A stretch of 64,000 nucleotides of DNA from Nocardia takedensis NBRC 100417 (GTDB lineage: Bacteria > Actinomycetota > Actinomycetes > Mycobacteriales > Mycobacteriaceae): assembly GCF_000308695.1 (NCBI RefSeq), contig NZ_BAGG01000008.1:24194-88193 (forward strand), read 5' to 3'. The position numbers and the translations under genes are program-made. The notes beneath the pieces were generated by a model. That model was not told the DNA's origin. It searched no databases and saw nothing but the letters and a program-made list of their open reading frames with translations. Below are positions 16,996 through 25,520 of this stretch, piece after piece; within the stretch, counting starts at the first letter, position 1; each line of letters starts with the position of its first letter.

Positions 16996-17910
16996 TCAGG
17001 TGTACTGGCTCCATGGGCCGTGTTCGTCTCCGGACAGGATGCCTTCGACTCGCTGTCGCAGACGCGCCGCATGATCCGGAGAGGTGCCTGCGCGGCGGAG
17101 CGGGCCGCTTACTTGGACCAGATCCCGCATTCGGCGGAGCACCTGGAATCCACGGGAGTCGTCGCGCAGGTCGTAGCCGTACTCGTCGATGAAATTCTCG
17201 ACCCATTCCTGATCTCGTCCGAAGCGTATCGCGGCGTGCCAGGTCGGGATCAGGTCTACCTCGAGCGGGCCGATGCTGGCCCAATCCCAATCCCCGAGGA
17301 TGGGACGGACTGCGGAACCGGTGTCGTGCCAGAGTAGATTGCCCGCCCAGGCGTCACCGTGCAGCAGACCGTCGCCGAGGGGCCATTCGAGATCGGTGAT
17401 GTCTTGGCGAACGGCGTACACCATGTCGAGCAACCGATGCCGTTCGTCCACACCGAGGTGGTCGGTCTCAGTGTTCGGATCGGTGAGTGCGGAGTGCAGA
17501 GATTCGAGCGGAACCCACTGTGGGAGTTCGACGTGGGTTGGCACTGCCGTGGAATGAAGTGTGCGGAGCAGTGTTCCGAGCTCGCGGGAAGTCGGCGACG
17601 GTTGTCCTGTGGGCTGCGGATAGTAGACCCAGAAGCTGACGTCGTGGCCGTCGACGATGATCGGGGTTGCGTGCGGAAGGGGCGTAGTGGTGCCGAAGCC
17701 GGCGTCGGCGAGTGACAGGGTGAGGGCTCTGGTTCGCTGGGCCCGCGGAAGGTCTGCGGCACCGGTGGAAATTCGGGCGACCGCGTTGTGCTCCGGCAGG
17801 ACGAATACAGCGTTGCTGGAGTGATGGATGAGCCGTGCTCCGGCTGTGCTCAGCCCGTGTGCTGTGCAGGCTGTGTAAAGGCTCGAATGGAGACTGGCAG
17901 TTGTGGTCAT
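16996..17910 (-). CDS. Aminoglycoside phosphotransferase-family kinase
   Basis: A 304-residue APH/choline-kinase-fold protein. The catalytic loop is LLHGDAWAGNLLW (H-x-D-x4-N), followed by the metal-binding LGDWDWASIGP. An N-lobe nucleotide region precedes them. It is convergent with the epimerase and overlaps the XRE gene upstream by 4 bases, so these two are co-transcribed leftward. APH-family kinases phosphorylate antibiotics, sugars or amino alcohols. Near a biosynthetic cluster self-resistance is possible, but this arrangement with an XRE regulator also occurs as a stand-alone pair in actinomycetes. Confidence 0.9.
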   Translation of the reverse strand: MTTTASLHSSLYTACTAHGLSTAGARLIHHSSNAVFVLPEHNAVARISTGAADLPRAQRTRALTLSLADAGFGTTTPLPHATPIIVDGHDVSFWVYYPQPTGQPSPTSRELGTLLRTLHSTAVPTHVELPQWVPLESLHSALTDPNTETDHLGVDERHRLLDMVYAVRQDITDLEWPLGDGLLHGDAWAGNLLWHDTGSAVRPILGDWDWASIGPLEVDLIPTWHAAIRFGRDQEWVENFIDEYGYDLRDDSRGFQVLRRMRDLVQVSGPLRRAGTSPDHAARLRQRVEGILSGDEHGPWSQYT

Positions 17911-19220
17911 TGTCCGGTCGGCGCCATAGCCTCGGCGAAGTCGTGCTCGACCTGTCGAACCAGCTCTCGTTCGGAGTGCGCGGCGAGCTGACGGCGGACG
18001 GTATTGATCGCGTCGAGTCCGCGACTGCTCACGACAGTGCTGGCTGCGGGCAATGCCTCGATAAGGATCTGCGCGGCTTGGTCGACGTCGGCTTGACGTG
18101 GATGGGCCATGTGGGAGCCAGCAAGGGTTGACGAGGCGAGGACGTAGCGGCGTTCCATCTCGCCAGTGGACGCCAAGACGAGGGGTGCGTGGTGTTGTAC
18201 CAGCTCGAATTGGCCGCTGTCGCTAGCGACGTACATCGCCTCGGCGGCGAGCTGTTCGTGGGTGAAGAATCGAATCCAGGGGGGCTCGTCGTTGGGCCGA
18301 GCGCGGTCGAGTTGGCGTTCGGCGGCCACGAGTGCCTGGACGGCTGGGCCGCGGTCGCCGGCAAGGGCGTGTGCCCGCGCCAGCAGAGCGCTGCTGCGAG
18401 CGATGGTCGATGGTGAGCCGGATTGGCGGGCTGTTCCCACAGCTGTCTCGGCAAGGGTGACCGCGTCGGCTGGGTGGCCGGTGTGGTGCGCCTGCATGGC
18501 CATGTCGCTGAATATATGCGCTCCGAGCGCGAGGTTGTCAGCAGACTTGGCCAACGCGAGGGCGGTGCGGAACCACGCTCGTGCAGATGTGTGCCGGGAG
18601 GTGTCGAAGGACATGAACCCGGCCAGGTCAGCGAGACGTGCACTGACGGTGTGCAACTCGGTGGCGATCGTCGCGTCGTAGGTTCCGTGCAGTGCGGGCG
18701 TGACAGTGCTGGTCAGGAATTGTGTCAGGGCGTCGCGCGCGTAGCCGCCACCGAGATGGCGATCGGCGGTGGTCAGGGTGTTGCACATCGACCACATGAT
18801 GTCGATGTCGGCTTGTCCGACGCGCCTTCTACTCGCGCCACGAGGAACTTCTGGGGTGTCGCCGGCTTCCCAGTCCCGCAGGAGCTCGGGCAACGGCAAT
18901 GCTGCCCATGGGTTGCCCGGTAGTACTGCCTCAGCATCGGCCGTGGTGTCGATGCTGGGGTTGGTAGCGGCTTGTTCTATGCGCCGCCACATCCGCTCGA
19001 GTGCGCCTTGGGTGTTCAGTGCCGTGTCTAAGCGCTGCGCGAGCTCTAGGTGGCAAATCCGCTGAGCCTTCTCGATTTTGCCGATGAGGGAACCGCTATC
19101 GGTGGTCAGTGCGCCGAGGGCCGTCTGTGAGAGTCCGCGCAGGAGCCGCCAGTGCCGTAGTTCCGCCCCGAACACCTGGTGCGGTGTTTCAACGATCAAC
19201 TCACGCATCTGCTGTGGCAT
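17907..19220 (-). CDS. XRE-family regulator with TPR-like C-terminal region
   Basis: From ATG 19220 the product is 437 residues. An HTH lies near the N-terminus (FGAELRHWRLLRGLSQTALG, then SGSLIGKIEKAQ). A central linker with WAALPLPELLRDWEAGD leads into helical repeats. AAGGG lies 5 bases before ATG 19220; ATG 19208 is an alternative and 17 further codons are open upstream. It overlaps the phosphotransferase by 4 bases and so probably controls it and itself. Confidence 0.87.
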   Translation of the reverse strand: MPQQMRELIVETPHQVFGAELRHWRLLRGLSQTALGALTTDSGSLIGKIEKAQRICHLELAQRLDTALNTQGALERMWRRIEQAATNPSIDTTADAEAVLPGNPWAALPLPELLRDWEAGDTPEVPRGASRRRVGQADIDIMWSMCNTLTTADRHLGGGYARDALTQFLTSTVTPALHGTYDATIATELHTVSARLADLAGFMSFDTSRHTSARAWFRTALALAKSADNLALGAHIFSDMAMQAHHTGHPADAVTLAETAVGTARQSGSPSTIARSSALLARAHALAGDRGPAVQALVAAERQLDRARPNDEPPWIRFFTHEQLAAEAMYVASDSGQFELVQHHAPLVLASTGEMERRYVLASSTLAGSHMAHPRQADVDQAAQILIEALPAASTVVSSRGLDAINTVRRQLAAHSERELVRQVEHDFAEAMAPTGQ

Positions 19221-19401
19221 CCATTGGTCCCTTGGATTCGGTGCCCGATGCGGACAGATTTGTGTCCGCATCGAAGGTCTACACCAAGACTAGAGCGCCG
19301 CGCAGACTGATCTGAAGCGACGAGCCGAATAGTTACTCGGACTGATTACGCAGGGGGATTTCGTCGATTCGCGACCGAATCGACCGAGGTAGGAGGCTCT
19401 G

Positions 19402-19620
19402 ATGGACAGTTTGTCGAAGCCGATTCGGCACACCAGAGTTCCCGGAATTCTTCAATCTGCGGGATTTGAGCCTTTTTCATCGGCCGTTGAAACTGTGGTC
19501 GCCGTGCAGTTTCGCACGTGTGCAGATGTCGCGGACTGGCGATGTCCGATGTGTGGACACTCTGTCCAGTCGCGATCAAATTCCTGTCGTCGGTGTGGCA
19601 TCAAGGTTAGTTGTGGCACA
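19402..19620 (+). other. Orphan gene start encoding a zinc-ribbon-like segment
   Basis: TAGGAGG followed 7 bases later by ATG 19402 is an excellent ribosome site. The first 70 codons encode MDSLSKPIRHTRVPGILQ and then a Cys4 zinc-ribbon pattern, CPMCGH followed 10 residues later by CRRCG. The frame then runs on antisense through the well-supported SUMF1-domain gene, where its composition becomes meaningless. This is probably the surviving 5' end of a gene truncated by rearrangement, or a short real gene. It accounts for most of the 300-base gap between the two minus-strand genes. Confidence 0.33.
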
Positions 19621-20511
19621 ACGGAATCCGGTGTCGTCGTCGAGCATGAGCCGGTCGGCGTCGTTGAAGGCCGCGGCTGCGGCGGCTTCGAGCAGGGAGT
19701 GGAAGCTCGAGCCTTTGAGTTCGTATCGGCCGAGGGCGGTTTCGGTGGACAGCCATTCCCAGACGTTGCCCGCGAGGTCGTAGACGCCGTAGGGGCTGAC
19801 GCCGGATTTGTAGCGGTCGACGGGGGTGGTGGTGCCGATGGTGCGGTCGCGTTTGCAGTTGCATTTCGCTGGGGTGGCTTGGTCGCCCCACGGCCAGGTC
19901 GCGCCGCGGGTGCCGCGTGCGGCTTTTTCCCATTCATGGGCGGTGGGGAGGCGTTTTCCGGCCCAGCGTGCGTAGGCGCTGGCGTCGTCGTGGGTGACCC
20001 ACACGACGGGGTGATTGTTGATCTCCGGGGGTGGGTGGCGGCCGGTCCAGTGTTGCGGCGGTGGGTGGCCGATGGCGCCGACGAACAGGGCGTAGTCGCC
20101 GTTGGTGACCGGGTAGGTGTCGATCCAGTAGTCGGGCAGCCATACGGGTTGGTCGAGTGGTCCGGACAGGTAGACGCTGTCGGGGATGCGGGTCATCCAT
20201 CGTCCGTCGACGGGATGTCGGGCGCGGTCGGGCTGGACGAGGTCTTCGTCCTCGGGGGCTTCGGTGATGGCCTCGGCCGGTACCAACTGGACGAAGCGGG
20301 CGAGTTCGTCGGCGCTGAGTCGTTTGAGCGAGGTGTCGAGGGCGGCTTGGTTGACCGGGCGCGGCTCGATCTCGGCGCCCTTGGCCTCCCAGAGGGACAC
20401 GCCGCGTGGGCTGACTCCCAGGTAGGCGGCGAAGTCGAGCAACGACATGCGCAGCGCGCGGCGCAGCGCCGTCACTTCGGCGCCGGTCCAGGGCTTCACC
20501 AGGCTGATCAT
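19576..20511 (-). CDS. HTH-SUMF1 (FGE-sulfatase domain) fusion protein
   Basis: A 311-residue protein. Residues about 8-60 form an XRE-like HTH (ALRRALRMSLLDFAAYLGVS followed by PRGVSLWEAKG). Residues 100-300 are a SUMF1/FGE domain: DYWIDTYPVTNGDYALFV, NHPVVWVTHDDASAYARWAG, KRLPTAHEWEKAARG, GVYDLAGNVWEW and a terminal TGFRCA. The two cysteines of true formylglycine-generating enzymes are absent: the segment that should carry them reads KGSSFHSLLEAAAAAAF. Formylglycine formation is therefore unlikely. A sensing or EgtB-like role is possible. It lies just downstream of the leftward aminotransferase gene. Confidence 0.88.
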   Translation of the reverse strand: MISLVKPWTGAEVTALRRALRMSLLDFAAYLGVSPRGVSLWEAKGAEIEPRPVNQAALDTSLKRLSADELARFVQLVPAEAITEAPEDEDLVQPDRARHPVDGRWMTRIPDSVYLSGPLDQPVWLPDYWIDTYPVTNGDYALFVGAIGHPPPQHWTGRHPPPEINNHPVVWVTHDDASAYARWAGKRLPTAHEWEKAARGTRGATWPWGDQATPAKCNCKRDRTIGTTTPVDRYKSGVSPYGVYDLAGNVWEWLSTETALGRYELKGSSFHSLLEAAAAAAFNDADRLMLDDDTGFRCATTNLDATPTTGI

Positions 20512-20577
20512 TTCCGCGTCTACCCCTTCTCCTTGCGGTGGCGTATCAGCCTAGTGGCCTCCTGGCGCGGGGTGAGA

Positions 20578-21363
20578 CTAGATCCGCTGTGGCGGAATGG
20601 ATTCGTACTGAGCGCGCAGCTTCTCGACCACTTCGTGTTCGGGCCAGTGGTGCTCGTCGATGCTGATCACCGGCCGGACCCCGGTCGCGGCGTTGGTCGC
20701 TACGGCTCCGGCGTAGTCGGGGAGCTGGGTGAGGGTGACGTGCTCGGTGAGGACTTCTTCGTCACGGACCTGGTTGAGCAGTCGCATGGTGGTGCCGACG
20801 AGCACTTCGGCGTGCGGCCACACCAACTGGCCGTCGCGGCGGACGAAAGCGATGTTGCTGGTGCCGATCTCGGTGATCGTGCCGTCCGGCTCGGTGAACA
20901 CGACGTCGTCGAATCCGGCGCGCTGGGCCAGTGCGCGCTGGTGCAGGGCACCGAAGAGTCCGACGTGTTTGACCCGCGGCAGATCTCGCGAATACACGAC
21001 CGGTTGCAGACGCAGCGGGCCAGCGGTCGCGGACGGCGCGGACCGCATGGTGATCAGCACGTGCGGTTCGGCCGCGTCGCCGGGCCGGGCGAGGGTGAGC
21101 GCCGGATCGTAGATGGTCACCCGCACGACCAGAGGCGCGGCGGCACCGCGGATGGCGTGGCGGACGTATTCGCGGACACGCTCGGTGTCCAGGTCGGCGG
21201 CGAAGACGGTTTGACAGTCGCGGCGGAGGCGGTCCATGTGCAGGTTCAGGCCGCGTACCGCGCCGCCTTGCTCGACCCGCATCGAGGTGAAGTGTCCGTA
21301 GCCGACCAGCGCCAGCGACGCGAGATCGTCGGCGGTGACCGGGACGCCGTTGAGTTCTGTCAT
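20578..21363 (-). CDS. PLP-dependent class IV aminotransferase family protein
   Basis: About 261 residues from ATG 21363. The family signature is visible: a candidate PLP lysine in LPRVKHVGLFGALHQRAL, then GFDDVVFTEPDGTITEIGTS with the conserved Glu and NIAFV. Class IV includes branched-chain and D-amino-acid aminotransferases and 4-amino-4-deoxychorismate lyase. At this length the lyase-like subgroup is plausible, which would fit the chorismate/prephenate theme of the nearby operon (inference). An ATG at 21384 is an alternative start. It is divergent from the P450-pair operon. Confidence 0.9.
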   Translation of the reverse strand: MTELNGVPVTADDLASLALVGYGHFTSMRVEQGGAVRGLNLHMDRLRRDCQTVFAADLDTERVREYVRHAIRGAAAPLVVRVTIYDPALTLARPGDAAEPHVLITMRSAPSATAGPLRLQPVVYSRDLPRVKHVGLFGALHQRALAQRAGFDDVVFTEPDGTITEIGTSNIAFVRRDGQLVWPHAEVLVGTTMRLLNQVRDEEVLTEHVTLTQLPDYAGAVATNAATGVRPVISIDEHHWPEHEVVEKLRAQYESIPPQRI

Positions 21364-21390
21364 GCCGCCCAGTTTTCCACCCATCCACCG

Positions 21391-21455
21391 TCGTGCGGCA
21401 GTGGGCTACTGCGGAAGTGCAGTGATGTTGCAGTGCGGTGCGGCGCTAGTGCAGT
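21391..21455. promoter_or_regulatory. Cluster of GCAGTG/AGTGCAG-like repeats in a divergent promoter
   Basis: The 270-bp gap between the divergent aminotransferase and P450-pair operons contains several short related words: GCAGTGGG, AAGTGCAGTG, TTGCAGTGCGG and CTAGTGCAG. Such clustering may form an operator, perhaps for a regulator encoded in the operon. It could be chance in GC-rich DNA. Confidence 0.25.
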
Positions 21456-21636
21456 TCCCCATTCGGTGGGGTGTGCCGATGCTGAGGTGCATGAATTCCG
21501 CACTCGCCGTGGATTATCGCGCATTCACCGATGCCGCAGACCCAGGTGCGGAGCCTTCGTCGGGCGCTGAGCGCCTTTCCCTGTGCCGTCGTCGAGGACG
21601 GCTGTCTTGATCCCAACCGTACGAGGAATTCAGACC

Positions 21637-22173
21637 ATGATCACCCTAGAGCAACAGGCCGTCGATGAAGAGACCGACATCGCCGCGGCCGAGCGGATGA
21701 GCGAGCAGTACCGCGACGAGCACGACTTCGACACCACGGTCAGCAAGCAGGGACGCATCCTGCTGCGCACCGGCGTGGTGGAGGCCATTCAGATGCCCCG
21801 CGCCCTCGGGGTCCGGGTTCTCGAGGCGCTGGACAAGCAGGGCGTTGCGACCCCGGTCGTGGAGAACTGGAGAACCGATTTCCTGACCTTCCTGACGAGT
21901 GCGGCACCGGCGGGTGACCAGCGGCCGGTGCACCTGATGCAGCGAGCATCGACGCCGGAGGTCCCCGCGCCGACGCTGGAGGTCGCCGTGGGCCTGTTCC
22001 AGGTGGCGGCGATCCGCACGGTCGGCGGCACGGAGCTGCCGTTGCCCGGCCCGGACGACCCTGTGCGCGCCTGGTTGCGGCGACCAACCGGCCGACTGGC
22101 GGAATTCAACCCGTTGGCCAAGCTGACCGTGGACATCGGTGCGGCCGTGCGGCAGCAGGAGGGCCGCCGGTGA
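21637..22173 (+). CDS. Hypothetical protein, first gene of the P450-pair operon
   Basis: A 178-residue acidic protein starting at ATG 21637 with GAGGA 9 bases upstream. The N-terminus is helical (EQQAVDEETDIAAAERMSEQ); the middle has strand-rich GRILLRTGVVEAIQMPRALG and VVENWRTDFLTFLTSAA. It has no P-loop and no signal peptide. It overlaps the first P450 by 4 bases. The family is not recognised; in conservon-type operons the genes before such P450 pairs encode roadblock, DUF742 and GTPase proteins, and this is none of those. Confidence 0.72.
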   Translation: MITLEQQAVDEETDIAAAERMSEQYRDEHDFDTTVSKQGRILLRTGVVEAIQMPRALGVRVLEALDKQGVATPVVENWRTDFLTFLTSAAPAGDQRPVHLMQRASTPEVPAPTLEVAVGLFQVAAIRTVGGTELPLPGPDDPVRAWLRRPTGRLAEFNPLAKLTVDIGAAVRQQEGRR

Positions 22174-23444
22174 CGGCCCCGACTCAGGCTCGATGCCCGT
22201 TCGGTCCGGGGGCGGCGGTCGACGGCGAGGAGCGGGTGTCGCTGTATTCGGAGGAATTCGCCGCTGATCCACTCGCCGCGTACCGGGAGATGCGCGCGCA
22301 GTACGGGTCGCTGGTGCCGGTGTGGTTGGCGCCGGGGGTAGCGGCCACGTTGGTGGTCGGTTATCGGACCGCGCTGCGGGTCATGCACGACGAGGAGCAT
22401 TTCCCGGCGGCCCCGTCGCGATGGGAGGAAACCGCCGACCCGAGCAGTTCGGTATTCGAGGTGTTGCGGGGGCGGCGCAACGGACTGCGCACGGCCGGAC
22501 CCGACCACAAACGGTATCGGGGCGCGATCAACGACGCGCTGACCGGGATCGACCGGTTCAGGGTGGAGAGGATCATCGATGACCATGCCCAGCTGCTGAT
22601 CAACACCTTCTGTGAGGTGGGTCGGGCGGATCTGCGCGGTCAATACGCCTACCCGCTGACGTTCTGGGTGATGTGCGGGCTGTTGGGCCTGGCACCGGAG
22701 GACGCGCATTCGGCGTGGGCGCAGATGGCGGCCATGCTCGACGGCGACGCCGAGGCAGGCCCGCGGTTCGGGGAGGCGCTGTATAAGGCCGTGCAGGCCA
22801 AACGCGCCGCGCCCGGCGATGACGTGATATCGCGGCTGATCGAGCATCCAGCGGGCCTCGATGATGTCGAGGTCGTCGAACAGACCGCGCTGTTGCTGGG
22901 TCCGGGCACGGAGCCGACGTGCAATCTGATCACCAACGCGGTGCTGCTGACCCTGCGCGACGAACGGTTCGGCGGCGATGTGCACGGCGGATCACTCTCG
23001 GTCCGGGACGCGATCGCCGAGGTGCTTTTCACCGACACCCCGCTACCGAACTTCGGGGCCACCTATCCACCGCAACCGCTGTTGATCGAGGACGTGTGGC
23101 TTCCTGCGCACCAGCCGGTGCTGATCAGTTACGCCGCCTGCAACACCGATCCCGCCGTCGACCAGCAGGGGATCGATCGGGACGGCAACCACTCTCACCT
23201 GTCCTGGGGCGCCGGGGCACACGCATGCCCGACACGGGCACGCGACATCGCCGGAATCATCGTCGCCCGCGCCGTCGAGCTGCTGATCGACGCCATTCCC
23301 GATCTCACCTTCGCCGCCGAGGCACCGACGTGGCGCCCCGGACCCTTCCACCGCGCCCTGGCCGCGCTTCCGGTCACCTTCCAGCCCTGCCCACCCATGA
23401 ATCTGGCGATGCCGCCGATGCACCCGAAGGAGAACTCCCGATGA
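22170..23444 (+). CDS. Cytochrome P450 lacking ExxR (CYP157-like)
   Basis: A 424-residue P450. The heme loop is SWGAGAHACPTRARD with ligand Cys353. The K-helix position reads AIAEVLFTD, so the otherwise near-universal ExxR arginine is missing. From memory, this loss is the hallmark of the Streptomyces CYP157 family, found next to CYP154 enzymes. The I-helix region LLLGPGTEPTCNLI also lacks the usual threonine pattern. It overlaps the following P450 by 4 bases, matching the known pairing. Function is unknown, possibly a partner for the second P450. Confidence 0.9.
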   Translation: MTAPTQARCPFGPGAAVDGEERVSLYSEEFAADPLAAYREMRAQYGSLVPVWLAPGVAATLVVGYRTALRVMHDEEHFPAAPSRWEETADPSSSVFEVLRGRRNGLRTAGPDHKRYRGAINDALTGIDRFRVERIIDDHAQLLINTFCEVGRADLRGQYAYPLTFWVMCGLLGLAPEDAHSAWAQMAAMLDGDAEAGPRFGEALYKAVQAKRAAPGDDVISRLIEHPAGLDDVEVVEQTALLLGPGTEPTCNLITNAVLLTLRDERFGGDVHGGSLSVRDAIAEVLFTDTPLPNFGATYPPQPLLIEDVWLPAHQPVLISYAACNTDPAVDQQGIDRDGNHSHLSWGAGAHACPTRARDIAGIIVARAVELLIDAIPDLTFAAEAPTWRPGPFHRALAALPVTFQPCPPMNLAMPPMHPKENSR

Positions 23445-24688
23445 CACTGCACACCGACCTCCCGCCGATCGTGCTGACCGGCGCCGACTGGCCGGAGGAA
23501 CTGGAGCGATCGCGGGAGCGCGGTCCGATCGCGCGCGTCGAGCTGCCCGGCGGGGTGCTGGCCTGGTCGGTGACCGACACGGCCGTCTTGCGGGCATTGA
23601 TGAAGGACCCGCGGATCTCCAAGGACGCGCACCAGCACTGGCCCGCGCTGCGCGACGGCGAGATCACCCCGGCATGGGCGATGTACGGGTGGGTCGCGGT
23701 ACGCAGCATGCTCACCGTGGACGGCGAGGACCACACACGACTGCGCCGGGTGGTCACACCGGCGTTCACCCCGCGCCGGATCGAGGCGATGCGACCGGGA
23801 ATCGAGGCGATCACCGCCGAGTTGATCGAGGGCCTGTCCGCGATGCCGATCGGTGAAACGGTCGACCTGCGTGCGCTTTTCGTCAACGAGGTCCCGATCC
23901 GGGTGATCTGCGAACTCATGGGTGTGCCCGCCAGCCCGGCCGCGGCGCTGTGCGCGTGCACCACCAAGATCCTCGACATCACCCTGACCCCGGCGCAGGC
24001 CGAAGCCAACCTGGGCGAGATGTATCAGGTGCTGGCCGAGCTGATCGCCTTCAAGGCGGACCACCGCGGCGAGGACGTCACCAGCACCCTGCTGGAGGCG
24101 TACGCCCGCGACGAGTTGTCGGACAAGGAACTCGCCGACACGCTCATGCTGCTGATCGTGGCCGGATACGAGACCACGACCCACCTGCTCGATCAGGCGA
24201 TCGTGGCCCTGCTGCGCGACCGCACGCTGCTGTCGAACGCGATGGCCGGAGAGTTCACGTGGGGGGCGGTGGTGGAGGAAGTCCTGCGCCTCCAGCCGCC
24301 GCTGCCCCTGATGCCGTTCCGGTTCGCGGTCACCGACATCGATCTCGGTGACGGCTTCGTGATCAAGGCGGGCGACGTCGTGCTGGTCAACCTGGCCGCG
24401 GTAGGCCGTGACCCCAACCTGCACCGCACCCCGGAGCGGTTCGACCCCACCCGTGCCGAAGGTGGGCACCTGGCCTTCGGGCACGGCCCGCACTTCTGCG
24501 TCGGGGCACCGTTGGCGCGCCTGGAAGCGACGGTCGCGCTCCCGGCGCTGTTCGCCGCGTTCCCGGACATGGAACTCGCCGCCGACCCGCAAGACCTCGC
24601 TCCTATCGCGAGCCTCGTGGTCAATGGCCACCTCCGCCTGCCGGTCACCCTGGGCGCCCGCACGCACGCCGCCCCGCGACCGGCATGA
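23441..24688 (+). CDS. Cytochrome P450 (CYP154-like)
   Basis: A 415-residue P450 with all canonical motifs: I-helix IVAGYETTTHLL, K-helix ExxR in VVEEVLRL, and heme loop LAFGHGPHFCVGAPLARLE with Cys353. It is translationally coupled to the ExxR-less P450 upstream and to a small hypothetical gene downstream by ATGA overlaps. Electron donors are not encoded next to it. CYP154-type enzymes hydroxylate steroids or macrolides, but no substrate can be inferred. Confidence 0.94.
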   Translation: MTLHTDLPPIVLTGADWPEELERSRERGPIARVELPGGVLAWSVTDTAVLRALMKDPRISKDAHQHWPALRDGEITPAWAMYGWVAVRSMLTVDGEDHTRLRRVVTPAFTPRRIEAMRPGIEAITAELIEGLSAMPIGETVDLRALFVNEVPIRVICELMGVPASPAAALCACTTKILDITLTPAQAEANLGEMYQVLAELIAFKADHRGEDVTSTLLEAYARDELSDKELADTLMLLIVAGYETTTHLLDQAIVALLRDRTLLSNAMAGEFTWGAVVEEVLRLQPPLPLMPFRFAVTDIDLGDGFVIKAGDVVLVNLAAVGRDPNLHRTPERFDPTRAEGGHLAFGHGPHFCVGAPLARLEATVALPALFAAFPDMELAADPQDLAPIASLVVNGHLRLPVTLGARTHAAPRPA

Positions 24689-25152
24689 GCACGCCACCGC
24701 CGGCGGAGGCGCAGCCATTGCCGGAGAGCGAAAACAGCGACATCGACTACCCGCGAGTCGAGGCGATCATTGCGGAGATGACCGCCCAATTCGGCCGCGA
24801 CTACACCATGACGTTCGCTCGGGCATTCGAGGCTGCCAACCACGAGAAGGATTTGGCGCGCTACTCGAGCGAACTCGAAGCCGCGGTGGAGATTCTGATA
24901 CTCGCGGGCTGGACCCGGAAGCAGAGCCAGGCCATAGCGCTCGGCCACGCGACTTCGGTGTACAACGCGATCGGCGAAGACCTGCAAGACCATGTCGACG
25001 CGGGCGGCACCCTGCCGGGTCAGTCCGACCGGGAACGAGTCGGCGCGAGCGCGACTCCGAACCACACCACCACATCGGCAGACTCGAACAGCACTGCGGC
25101 GCAGCATGTTCGGTGGACCGGTGGCGGCCTCACGCGCGGAGCGCGGCAATGA
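24685..25152 (+). CDS. Hypothetical protein
   Basis: A 155-residue protein. Residues 20-100 are helical with balanced composition (YPRVEAIIAEMTAQFGRDYT, then SSELEAAVEILILAGWTRKQ). The C-terminal 45 residues are low-complexity Ser/Thr/Gly-rich and likely disordered. It overlaps genes on both sides by 4 bases, so it is part of the P450 operon. No family is recognised. Confidence 0.75.
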   Translation: MSTPPPAEAQPLPESENSDIDYPRVEAIIAEMTAQFGRDYTMTFARAFEAANHEKDLARYSSELEAAVEILILAGWTRKQSQAIALGHATSVYNAIGEDLQDHVDAGGTLPGQSDRERVGASATPNHTTTSADSNSTAAQHVRWTGGGLTRGARQ

Positions 25153-25520
25153 CCGCGGCGGTGCTCACTCGTCCCGCAGGGGGAGTCTCCGAGGACCATC
25201 ATGAACGTCGCGGGTCGAGCGCGGGGTTCGTGCTCAGCGGCGTGCAGGTCGCTGTGCTGCGGGAACTCGAGGGCGCCGAGGCGGGCTGCCGTTCCGCCGA
25301 TGTCGCGGCGGCGACCGCCGGAGGGCGGTCGATGCCGGTGGCGCGCGCGCTCACCACGTTGCAGGCGCGGCATCTGGTCCGAGGGCAGCATCAGAGCTGG
25401 GCTGATGGTGCGTGGGTGTGGTCGCTGACACCGCTGGGACAGCAGACGCTGCGAACGATGCGGGTCCTCGACGGGATGAGCGCTGTCGTCGAGATACCTC
25501 CGGCGGGCCGGGCGTGCTGA
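25149..25520 (+). CDS. Small winged-helix protein (MarR-like)
   Basis: A 123-residue protein from ATG 25149. The segment VLSGVQVAVLRELEGAEAGC, RSADVAAAT, ALTTLQARHLVRGQ and WVWSLTPLGQQTL follows the helix-helix-helix-wing order of a MarR/PadR-like DNA-binding domain. It overlaps the neighbours by 1-4 bases and is followed directly by a TetR gene, so two regulators sit in tandem. Confidence 0.72.
   Translation: MTAAVLTRPAGGVSEDHHERRGSSAGFVLSGVQVAVLRELEGAEAGCRSADVAAATAGGRSMPVARALTTLQARHLVRGQHQSWADGAWVWSLTPLGQQTLRTMRVLDGMSAVVEIPPAGRAC

Noticed and set aside
19576..20511. Call as an active formylglycine-generating enzyme
   Set aside because: The cysteine pair required for the reaction is absent from the relevant segment.
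19621..21570. Plus-strand frame running through the SUMF1 and aminotransferase genes
   Set aside because: Both minus-strand genes carry family motifs; the plus frame is Gly/Val/Arg-rich without domains. Only its first 70 codons deserve attention.
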